The notes: generated by a model not told the origin, from the sequence alone. A stretch of DNA of 5,094 nucleotides from Ruminococcus flavefaciens (GCA_902796705.1 CADBQF010000068.1:1-5094); one strand, 5' to 3'. Shown: positions 1-5,015, counted from the first letter of the stretch. A program made the numbers and translations.

Positions 1-26
1 ACAAAGAGCTCCGCAAGGGGGTGAAT

Positions 27-55
27 CAAAAAACAGTCCGGTGGACTGTTTTTTG
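27..55 (+). terminator. Strong 13 bp hairpin, probable bidirectional intrinsic terminator
   Basis: CAAAAAACAGTCC (27-39) is perfectly complementary to GGACTGTTTTTTG (43-55) around a 3-base loop. The GC-rich top of the stem, with A6 before it and T6 after it, is the classic bidirectional intrinsic terminator shape. It would end transcription entering from a gene left of the window, or minus-strand transcription from the repeat region. No gene end is visible before it, so its client is unknown. Confidence 0.6.
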
Positions 56-58
56 AGA

Positions 59-88
59 GGGGGAAGCCCTGCGATAGAGGGCTCCCCC
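59..88. repeat. GC-rich hairpin with single bulge
   Basis: GGGGG (59-63) pairs with CCCCC (84-88) and GCCCT (66-70) with AGGGC (78-82). One A is bulged and one A-T pair lies between the two helices. The loop is seven bases. It directly follows the 27-55 hairpin and adjoins the next palindrome. No T tract follows, so it is not a classic terminator. Confidence 0.5.
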
Positions 89-104
89 TTGTAAGCCTTA
101 CAAG
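88..104. repeat. 17-base perfect palindrome CTTGTAAG-C-CTTACAAG
   Basis: Arms 88-95 and 97-104 are perfectly complementary around a single central C. With a one-base centre it would fold poorly as RNA without opening base pairs, so it may instead be a protein-binding dyad or a recombination or repeat end. Its function is unknown. Confidence 0.45.
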
Positions 105-114
105 CAGACCACCC

Positions 115-131
115 TGCGGAATTATTCCGCA
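115..131. repeat. 17-base perfect palindrome TGCGGAAT-T-ATTCCGCA
   Basis: Arms 115-122 and 124-131 are perfectly complementary around one central T. It lies inside the longer-range pair GACCACCC (107-114) / GGGTGGTC (177-184), so it could be the inner hairpin of a larger fold. Its function is unknown. Confidence 0.45.
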
Positions 132-141
132 CGAGCTGACT

Positions 142-210
142 GGCGGCGTTTTGTTGCTTTAGGGGCAGTAAGTCCGGGGTGGTCGCAAAGCATCGCTTCG
201 CTTGCTTTGC
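142..210. repeat. Tandem structured unit A
   Basis: First of two related units about 87 bases apart. The shared order is a GGCGGC-like start, GCTTTAGG (156-163), AGTAAGTCC (167-175), then a hairpin whose arms GCAAAGCA (185-192) and TGCTTTGC (203-210) are perfectly complementary. The loop contains GCTTCGC. The unit is non-coding as far as I can see. Confidence 0.5.
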
Positions 211-229
211 TTGGTTTTTATGTTCCGCC

Positions 230-296
230 GGTGGCTTGCTCTGCTTTAGGGTTAGTAAGTCCAGACCAGCCGCAAAGCGTAGCTTCGCCGCTTTGC
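230..296. repeat. Tandem structured unit B
   Basis: Second unit, with the same order: GGTGGC (230-235), GCTTTAGG (243-250), AGTAAGTCC (254-262), then a hairpin with arms GCAAAGCG (272-279) and CGCTTTGC (289-296) around a loop containing GCTTCGC. Compared with unit A, the pair closing the loop has changed from A-T to G-C on both sides, so the stem is preserved. A degenerate third start, CTTTAGG, is visible at 302-308. Confidence 0.5.
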
Positions 297-308
297 TACC
301 TCTTTAGG

Positions 309-391
309 TGGACTCCGTCCCCCTCGTTCACCCCCTGCAAGGAGGACATTGTCCCCCTTGACTCCCATTATGACGGCTTCGCCGTTTTTTT
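309..391 (-). repeat. Dispersed ~76 bp repeat, left copy (inverted relative to 5016-5094)
   Basis: Read on the minus strand from 391 this gives an A run, hairpin ACGGC-GAA-GCCGT, a TAATGGGAGT segment, a 10 bp hairpin (360-338), a GCAGGGGGTGAA segment and a small GGAC/GTCC hairpin. By hand alignment to the right-hand copy it matches in about 66 of 76 columns, with 7 substitutions and 3 single-base gaps. The two copies face in opposite directions and bracket all five genes. It lies next to the araC promoter. No coding potential or transposase is seen. Confidence 0.8.
373..391 (+). terminator. Hairpin plus T tract upstream of the araC-family gene
   Basis: ACGGC (373-377) and GCCGT (381-385) form a 5 bp GC-rich stem with loop TTC, followed by T7. 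On the plus strand this is a compact intrinsic-terminator shape that would insulate the downstream regulator from transcription through the repeat region. The same hairpin at 5019-5031 has its A/T tract on the other side and would act only on minus-strand transcripts. Confidence 0.5.
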
Positions 392-425
392 CTTCTTTTT
401 CTTTTCTTCTTTTTTCTTCTTTTCT
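385..425. other. 41-base polypyrimidine (T/C only) tract
   Basis: Every base from 385 to 425 is T or C. The tract is T-rich with periodic CTT/TTC steps and ends two bases before the -35 hexamer of the next promoter. It may be a degraded or expanded T tract of the hairpin at 373-385. It could also affect promoter bending or form an unusual DNA structure, but nothing shows that directly. Confidence 0.6.
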
Positions 426-427
426 AT

Positions 428-456
428 TTGATTTTCCACCCAACATATGCTATAAT
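428..456 (+). promoter_or_regulatory. Sigma-A promoter of the AraC-family gene
   Basis: TTGATT (428-433) is a 4/6 match to the -35 consensus. A 17-base spacer leads to a perfect TATAAT (451-456), preceded by the extended -10 motif TGC (448-450). Transcription would start near 462-464, giving a leader of about 33 bases before the TTG start at 496. Confidence 0.75.
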
Positions 457-495
457 AAAATCACAAAAATCCCACACCACAAGGAGTGACGAATC

Positions 496-1251
496 TTGAA
501 CGATAACACTGAAAAAGCGATCGCTGCCAGCATTTTCAACCACCACGGCGAGACATTTGAACACGCATCTTTCGACAGAGAGATCGCTTTCTACGAGAGC
601 ATCTGTTCAGGAAATCTCGAACTTGTGAAAGTCTTCTATCTGCCGCTGTTTTCAGAAGGCTGCGGTATTCTCAGCACGGACAGTCTGCGGAATCTCAAAT
701 ATCACTTCGTCATCTCCACCGCTCTGATAGCACGCTCATGCGTCAACGGCGGTATGACTCCGGAAGAATCCTACAGCATCAGCGACCACTTCATCATGAG
801 GGCTGACAAGGCTTCCACCGAGGAAGAAGTCCGCACTCTCCACACCGAGATGATCGAAAAATATACCACCAATATGCGTCGTGTGAAATTGTCCGGTGTC
901 TATTCAAAGCAGATAGTCCGGGCGATAGACTATATTATAAGTCACCTGCACAGCCGTATCATGATAAACGATGCTGCGGAGCATCTGAAACTCAGTCCGT
1001 CGTATCTTTCGAGACTGTTCAAAGCCGAGACAGGAATGACGTTCAGTTCGTATATCAATAAAGCCAAAGCGGAGGAAGCGGCGAATCTTCTTATGTTCAC
1101 GGGATATACGGATCTGGAGATAAGCAGTATGTTCGCATTCAGTTCGCAGAGCCATTTTATCAGGATATTCCGGAAATATATCGGAACGACACCGAAGGAG
1201 TACAAGAAGAAGTACAGATCGGGGAAGACGCAGAAGAATAGTGATAAATAA
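496..1251 (+). CDS. AraC-family transcriptional regulator
   Basis: This 251-residue protein has a C-terminal AraC/XylS DNA-binding domain at about residues 137-240. The first helix-turn-helix is at about 156-175 (AAEHLKLSPSYLSRLFK) and the second at about 206-227, ending in the family signature region with SSQSHFIRIFRKYIGTTPKEY at 216-236. The N-terminal ~130 residues look mostly helical and are not the usual cupin sensor of AraC. They resemble a region found in many clostridial AraC regulators whose ligand is not known to me. The start is TTG at 496, chosen because AAGGAG (481-486) sits 9 bases upstream and the promoter is just before it. The gene has its own promoter and terminator, so it is a separate unit from the NAD operon. 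It may regulate that operon or something outside the window. The family is sure; the target and inducer are unknown. Confidence 0.9.
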   Translation: MNDNTEKAIAASIFNHHGETFEHASFDREIAFYESICSGNLELVKVFYLPLFSEGCGILSTDSLRNLKYHFVISTALIARSCVNGGMTPEESYSISDHFIMRADKASTEEEVRTLHTEMIEKYTTNMRRVKLSGVYSKQIVRAIDYIISHLHSRIMINDAAEHLKLSPSYLSRLFKAETGMTFSSYINKAKAEEAANLLMFTGYTDLEISSMFAFSSQSHFIRIFRKYIGTTPKEYKKKYRSGKTQKNSDK

Positions 1252-1253
1252 TG

Positions 1254-1281
1254 ATGTGTCCCGGAAGGGACGCATTTTTTT
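1254..1281 (+). terminator. Intrinsic terminator of the AraC-family gene
   Basis: ATGTGTCCC (1254-1262) pairs with GGGACGCAT (1267-1275), a 9 bp stem with one U-G wobble. The loop is the stable tetraloop GGAA and T7 follows (1275-1281). It starts 2 bases after the araC stop codon and separates that gene from the downstream operon. Confidence 0.9.
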
Positions 1282-1294
1282 ATTTTATTTTTCC

Positions 1295-1308
1295 TGAAAA
1301 AATTTTCA
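1295..1308. promoter_or_regulatory. AT-rich palindrome TGAAAA-AA-TTTTCA upstream of the -35
   Basis: Six-base arms are perfectly complementary around AA and end 7 bases before the -35 hexamer of the operon promoter. It could be an activator or regulator site or simply an A/T-rich UP-like element. AT-rich palindromes arise easily by chance, so support is weak. Confidence 0.25.
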
Positions 1309-1315
1309 AAACCCC

Positions 1316-1344
1316 TTGACAAACACTATCAGCCATGCTATAAT
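1316..1344 (+). promoter_or_regulatory. Consensus sigma-A promoter of the NAD salvage operon
   Basis: TTGACA (1316-1321) and TATAAT (1339-1344) are both perfect hexamers with the optimal 17-base spacer. TGC (1336-1338) adds an extended -10. Transcription would begin around 1350-1352. An unregulated promoter of this quality would be very strong, which fits an operon held down by a repressor such as the NrtR-like protein it encodes. Confidence 0.92.
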
Positions 1345-1350
1345 GATAAC

Positions 1351-1375
1351 AACAAAAAGTTACAAACAAATAGTT
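1351..1375. promoter_or_regulatory. Candidate operator: two 11 bp direct repeats AACAAAWAGTT
   Basis: AACAAAAAGTT (1351-1361) and AACAAATAGTT (1365-1375) match in 10 of 11 bases. Each is a small dyad, AAC-N5-GTT. They begin 6 bases after the -10 hexamer, at or just after the expected transcription start, where a bound repressor would block initiation. TAAC at 1347-1350 and GTTA at 1359-1362 form a further overlapping dyad. I infer an NrtR-type operator. NrtR sites differ between lineages and I do not recognise this one as a published motif. Confidence 0.4.
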
Positions 1376-1396
1376 CCTAAGAAAGAAGGTGCTCCC

Positions 1397-2143
1397 TTGT
1401 ACTCTATCGAAAACTACGAAAGACCTTCCGTCGCTGCTGACTGTGCTGTCTTCGGGATAGATACTGTCGAAGCTGAATCTTCCAGGTTCCTCCCGTCAAA
1501 GGTGCTGAAGATACTCCTCGTCAGACGTGGTGAAGAACCGTTCGCCGGCAGGTATTCCCTCCCCGGCGGTTTCCTCCGCAGAGGCGAGACTATCGAAGAA
1601 GCCGCTCTCCGTGAACTTGAAGAAGAAGCAGGCGTTCATCAGCCGAAACTCATTCAGTTCGGCACTTACAGCAAGGAAGGCCGTGATCCGAGGGGCTGGA
1701 TAGTCTCCTGTGCTTTCCTCGCACTCACTAAGACCGTCGGGCTTGCTACCGCTCCCGGCTCTGATGCCGCTTCCGCTGAATGGTTCTCGTTCAGCTTCGA
1801 TGAGGAAAATAAAATGATAACCCTCACCGGTCAGTCAGGTGAGATAATTATTAAGACCAGCGGCGGAACTGCCCTGGAGAACGATCTCGCATTCGATCAC
1901 GGGCAGATGATATATGACGCTTTCATGCAGCTTCGTGATGAAGTTATCCACCATGATATAATTTTCGACCTCATGCCGGAGATGTTCGCTGTATCTGAAC
2001 TGAAACAGCCTTACGAGACTATAACGGGTACTTCGACTTCACCGCAGAATTTCCGCAGGAAAATGGCTTCCAAAATTTGCAGCACCGGACAGTTCGTCCC
2101 CACTGCCGCTCACCGTACATCTGAATTGTACCGGCGTAAATGA
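1397..2143 (+). CDS. nrtR: NrtR-type Nudix / winged-helix regulator of NAD metabolism
   Basis: This 248-residue protein has an N-terminal Nudix domain and a C-terminal DNA-binding domain. The Nudix box at residues 58-80 is complete: G58, E64, R72, E73, E76, E77 and G79 fit GX5EX7REUXEEXGU. Residues ~162-248 match the NrtR C-terminal region, with LAFDH (164-168), a helical segment, LMPEMFAVSELKQPYE (192-207), NFRRKM (218-223) and a final HR-x3-LYR. NrtR proteins are repressors of NAD synthesis and salvage genes that bind ADP-ribose as effector. I chose TTG 1397 as start because AAGAAGG lies just upstream and because an upstream in-frame start at 1316 would place the promoter inside the coding sequence. 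It heads the operon with pncA, prs and nadV, so autoregulation is likely. The intact box means ADP-ribose hydrolysis is possible; a plain ADP-ribose pyrophosphatase is the alternative. Confidence 0.85.
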   Translation: MYSIENYERPSVAADCAVFGIDTVEAESSRFLPSKVLKILLVRRGEEPFAGRYSLPGGFLRRGETIEEAALRELEEEAGVHQPKLIQFGTYSKEGRDPRGWIVSCAFLALTKTVGLATAPGSDAASAEWFSFSFDEENKMITLTGQSGEIIIKTSGGTALENDLAFDHGQMIYDAFMQLRDEVIHHDIIFDLMPEMFAVSELKQPYETITGTSTSPQNFRRKMASKICSTGQFVPTAAHRTSELYRRK

Positions 2144-2167
2144 CCGGTAAGCGAAAGGAGTAATATT

Positions 2168-2695
2168 ATGAAAGTTCTTGTTATTATCGATATGCAGAAT
2201 GACTTCACTACAGGCGTTCTCGGAAATCCCCAGACTGCCGCTGTTACCGGAAATGTCGTGAAGCTCATCAACGATTTCCGCAAAAATGAACCCGGCGGAA
2301 AGATCATCGCTACTCTCGACACCCACAGCGAAAATTATATGGATACTCAGGAGGGCAGGAATCTCCCTGTTCCGCACTGCATAAGAGGTACTGACGGCTG
2401 GAAGCTCGTTCCGGAAGTTGATGCGGCTCTCGGTGACAAGGCTCTCAGGCTCGAAAAAGTCACTTTCGGTGCTTCTGATCTTCCGCTCGCTGTCGGACGT
2501 GATGAGGATATTGAGGAATTCATCATCGCCGGTGTCTGCACCGATATATGCGTTATCTCCAATGCGATGATACTCAAAGCCGCTTTCCCGGAAGTGCCTG
2601 TCAAGATAATCGCTGACTGCTGTGCAGGCGTTACTCCGGAAACGCATCAGAATGCCCTCAATGCCATGAAATGCTGCCAGATGCAGATAGTCTGA
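2168..2695 (+). CDS. pncA: Nicotinamidase (isochorismatase-like cysteine hydrolase)
   Basis: Nicotinamidase hydrolyses nicotinamide to nicotinate and ammonia in the cytoplasm, the first step of the deamidating NAD salvage route. The 175-residue length is normal for the small bacterial form. The expected catalytic triad is visible: D8 in IIDMQNDF, K97 in LEKVTFG, and C128 in GVCTDICV. Metal ligands are D51 and H53 (LDTHSENY) and H70 in PVPHCIRGT, the nicotinamidase form of this region. The start ATG has AAAGGAG (2154-2160) seven bases upstream. It follows the NrtR-like gene by 24 bases and precedes prs by 13. The superfamily also contains isochorismatases and other amidases, but the D-x-H plus HC-x-GT metal site and the NAD-salvage neighbours make nicotinamidase by far the best call. 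Confidence 0.88.
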   Translation: MKVLVIIDMQNDFTTGVLGNPQTAAVTGNVVKLINDFRKNEPGGKIIATLDTHSENYMDTQEGRNLPVPHCIRGTDGWKLVPEVDAALGDKALRLEKVTFGASDLPLAVGRDEDIEEFIIAGVCTDICVISNAMILKAAFPEVPVKIIADCCAGVTPETHQNALNAMKCCQMQIV

Positions 2696-2708
2696 AAGGA
2701 GCTGCACG

Positions 2709-3542
2709 ATGCTTAGACTTGTTTGCGACAGACAGGAGATATCTCCGGAAGTCATAAATTTTCCGGACGGCACTTTCAAGATAGATGTGAAGATACCCGA
2801 AGGAACTGTTCCATGGAAGATAATATGGAGATACGAGAACGAGTGCGAGCTTATCCAGCTCATATACATCACAAAGCATCTGCGTCAGCAGGGATATCTT
2901 CCGCCTGAACTCTTCATGCCGTATCTTCCAAATGCACGCATGGACAGAGTAAAGGACAGCTCGGAGGTATTCACTCTGAAATGGTTCTGTGAGATCATAA
3001 ATTCTCTGAGATTTGAAAGCGTGACGGCTCTCGATGTACATTCTCCCGTCGGTGAAGCACTTATCGACAGGCTGGTCGTTGAAAGTCCCGAAAAGTTCAT
3101 CACAAAAGCTCTCGAAATGTCCGGCACAGATCCTCATGATGACCTGATATTCTTCCCGGACGAGGGAAGCTGCAAACGCTATTCCTCGCTCGTTCAGAAT
3201 TTTGAGCATATCGGCTTCGGCATAAAGAAGCGTGACTGGAAGACGGGTAAAATTCTCGGATTCGATATACACGGCGACTCGCCCGAAGGCAAAAATGTCT
3301 TCATCATCGACGATATTTGCAGCTACGGCGGTACGGTCTTCCACGCTTCAAACAAGCTGAAAGAACTCGGCTGCAAGGACATAAACGTCTACTTCTCGCA
3401 CTGTGAGAACTCCATTGCAAAAGGCGAGCTTCTCAAAGGCGACCTCATAAAAGGCATCTACACTACAGATTCTATCTGCACTCTCAATGAAAAAGAATAC
3501 GGCAGGCTCCACATAATGAGCTGCCTGGAATTGGAGGATTAA
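2709..3542 (+). CDS. prs: Short, diverged PRPP-synthetase-like protein (NAD-salvage type)
   Basis: Ribose-phosphate pyrophosphokinases make PRPP from ribose 5-phosphate and ATP. Landmarks are present but diverged: FPDGTF (18-23) for the usual FSDGE, ARMDR (76-80) for ARQDR, LDVHSP (108-113) for the DLHA region, FFPDEGSCKR (148-157) for SPDxGG, the flexible-loop lysine/arginine at K173 and R175, and the PRPP-binding loop IIDDICSYGGT (199-209). At 277 residues it is shorter than the ~310-320 of housekeeping Prs. Short Prs-like proteins paired with NAMPT-like transferases occur in bacterial and phage NAD-salvage loci. AAAGGAG (2695-2701) overlaps the pncA stop codon, suggesting translational coupling. 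It most likely supplies PRPP to the following gene. An alternative is an ADP-ribose pyrophosphokinase like the phage Adps enzyme. The family is sure; the substrate is not. Confidence 0.82.
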   Translation: MLRLVCDRQEISPEVINFPDGTFKIDVKIPEGTVPWKIIWRYENECELIQLIYITKHLRQQGYLPPELFMPYLPNARMDRVKDSSEVFTLKWFCEIINSLRFESVTALDVHSPVGEALIDRLVVESPEKFITKALEMSGTDPHDDLIFFPDEGSCKRYSSLVQNFEHIGFGIKKRDWKTGKILGFDIHGDSPEGKNVFIIDDICSYGGTVFHASNKLKELGCKDINVYFSHCENSIAKGELLKGDLIKGIYTTDSICTLNEKEYGRLHIMSCLELED

Positions 3543-3545
3543 ATC

Positions 3546-5015
3546 ATGTTTGACTATATTGACCCGATGCTCATGTGCGATTTCTACAAGACAGTTCACA
3601 GCGATATGATCGCTCCCGGAATGACAAAATCTGTTTCCTACTACACGCCCAGAATGAGCCGTGTGAAACGCTGGAACAAAGTCGTCAACTTCGGTCTGCA
3701 AATGTTCATCAAGACTTACCTCATCGATATTTTCAACAGGAATTTCTTTGAGCGTGGAGAAGATGAAGTCGTGGCTGAATACGAAAGAGTCCTCGGTGCG
3801 GCTCTCGGCAAGGGCGTTTTCAGGAGCGAAAAGATAAGAAAGCTCCACCGCCTCGGCTATCTCCCGATAGAGATAACGGCTCTGCCGGAGGGTGCGAGAG
3901 TTCCCCTGCACGTTCCGATGTTCGGCATAACGAACACTCACGACGATTTCGCATGGCTGCCGCAGGCTCTCGAAAGCCTTATCAGTGCGGAGATATGGTA
4001 TCCGCAGATAACGGCTACTGTCGGTGCTACTTACCGTGAGATAGTCGATAAATACTACGCCCTGACGTGTGACGACGATATCCCCCGTGAGAAAGCTCTC
4101 GGCTCGTTCGATTTCCGTGGAGATGCCGGACTCGATGCCGCTCTCAAAGCCGCCGCCGGCTGGTGTATGTCTTTCGTGAATACTGCTACAGTTCCGGCTA
4201 TCCCCTACCTTGAAAAGATGTTCGGCTGTGACTGCACAAAAGAACCGGTCGCTTACGGTGCTGTCAGCACGGAGCATTTCGTGATGTGTTCAAATTACGC
4301 TCACGACGGCGATGAGGTGACTTTCCTCAGACGTATGCTCACGGAGCTTTACCCCAATACGAGCTTCTCGGCTGTTCTCGATTCTTACGATTACTGGAAC
4401 GTTATCGACAATATCCTTCCGCAGATACACGACGAGATAATGGCTCACAACGGCTGTATGCTCATGAGAGGCGATTCGGGCGACTGCGTTGAGGTCGTTA
4501 CAAAGACTGTCTTCAAGCTCTGGGAACAGTTCGGCGGCACGGTCAACAGCAAGGGATACAAAGTCCTCGATCCGCACGTCAAAGCCATTTACGGCGACAG
4601 CATCACAGTCCAGAGATGTGAGGAGATATTTGAGATACTCATGAAGAACGGCTTCGCCTGCTCGAATGTAACGCTCGGTGTCGGCTCGTTCTCGATGCAC
4701 TGTATCGAAGAAGACGGAACGCTCCTCCCCTTTACGAGAGATACTTTCGGCTGTGCTATCAAAGCTTGCTATGCGGAGATAGACGGTAAGGAATATCCTG
4801 TTTTCAAGAACCCCAAAGAGGGCGGATTCAAGAAGAGCCAGAAGGGTTTGTGTTTTGTTTATCTTGATGAGAACGGGGAATATGCTTACAAGGACGGATA
4901 TCTCAGGAGCAATATGCCGGAGGGAAATCTGCTGGAGCCGGTGTTCAGGGACGGAAAGCTTTTAAAGGAATATACGATAAGCGAGATAAGAAATAATTTA
5001 CATAATAAAAAATAA
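3546..5015 (+). CDS. nadV: NAMPT/NadV-family phosphoribosyltransferase with altered base-specificity residue
   Basis: The 489 residues align along their length with human NAMPT (491). I see DFYKTVH (12-18; Y14 corresponds to human Tyr18), FDFRG (188-192; F188 and R191 for Phe193 and Arg196), STEHF (241-245; H244 for catalytic His247), LDSYD (278-282), RGDSGD (308-313; R308 and D310 for Arg311 and Asp313), NSKGYK (334-339), GD (350-351) and TRD (397-399). The transferase joins PRPP to a pyridine base, giving NMN or NaMN. The residue matching Asp219, which recognises the amide of nicotinamide, is A214 in a gapless stretch. With pncA in the operon, nicotinate may be the substrate. The ATG is 3 bases after the prs stop; its GGAGG (3533-3537) lies inside prs, so coupling is likely. 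The last ~50 codons are more A/T-rich and the stop abuts a dispersed repeat. The family is very secure; nicotinamide versus nicotinate use is open. Confidence 0.9.
   Translation: MFDYIDPMLMCDFYKTVHSDMIAPGMTKSVSYYTPRMSRVKRWNKVVNFGLQMFIKTYLIDIFNRNFFERGEDEVVAEYERVLGAALGKGVFRSEKIRKLHRLGYLPIEITALPEGARVPLHVPMFGITNTHDDFAWLPQALESLISAEIWYPQITATVGATYREIVDKYYALTCDDDIPREKALGSFDFRGDAGLDAALKAAAGWCMSFVNTATVPAIPYLEKMFGCDCTKEPVAYGAVSTEHFVMCSNYAHDGDEVTFLRRMLTELYPNTSFSAVLDSYDYWNVIDNILPQIHDEIMAHNGCMLMRGDSGDCVEVVTKTVFKLWEQFGGTVNSKGYKVLDPHVKAIYGDSITVQRCEEIFEILMKNGFACSNVTLGVGSFSMHCIEEDGTLLPFTRDTFGCAIKACYAEIDGKEYPVFKNPKEGGFKKSQKGLCFVYLDENGEYAYKDGYLRSNMPEGNLLEPVFRDGKLLKEYTISEIRNNLHNKK

Larger units (their letters stand above)
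1..391. repeat. Gene-free, hairpin-rich structured repeat region
   Basis: I see no credible protein gene in this stretch. It is a string of inverted repeats: a 13 bp hairpin (27-55), a GC-rich hairpin (59-88), two 17-base palindromes (88-104 and 115-131), an 8 bp long-range pair GACCACCC (107-114) with GGGTGGTC (177-184), two tandem ~70 bp units each ending in a hairpin (142-210 and 230-296), and a dispersed repeat (309-391). Such density is typical of intergenic repeat clusters or structured RNA, not coding sequence. No transposase is present. Whether this is one element or several nested repeats cannot be judged from one copy. The left edge may continue outside the window. Confidence 0.7.

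Noticed and set aside
1..300. CRISPR array
   Set aside because: There are only two related units, without uniform short repeats or regular unique spacers, and no cas genes in the window.
207..431. Small plus-strand reading frame of 74 codons
   Set aside because: It runs through the tandem hairpin units, the dispersed repeat and the polypyrimidine tract, ends in a poly-Phe/Ser tail, and has no Shine-Dalgarno. It is a chance frame in repeat DNA.
252..446. Small minus-strand reading frame of 64 codons
   Set aside because: Its Lys/Glu-rich start is just the complement of the pyrimidine tract, and the rest crosses the structured repeat. No convincing ribosome binding site or family resemblance was found.
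457..495. Riboswitch in the araC or operon leader
   Set aside because: The leaders are about 33 and 46 bases from the predicted starts, too short for a known NAD-related riboswitch plus expression platform, and show no such fold.
1316..1396. 27-residue N-terminal extension of the NrtR-like protein
   Set aside because: It would be encoded by the -35 and -10 hexamers and the untranslated leader; the mRNA from this promoter cannot contain it in full.
2039..2872. 277-codon minus-strand frame opposite nrtR, pncA and prs
   Set aside because: It spans three plus-strand genes and their ribosome binding sites, with no family resemblance. It is a shadow frame.
3348..4277. 309-codon minus-strand frame opposite prs and nadV
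   Set aside because: It lies entirely antisense to two well-supported genes with intact family motifs. It has no recognisable domain and is a by-product of their codon use.
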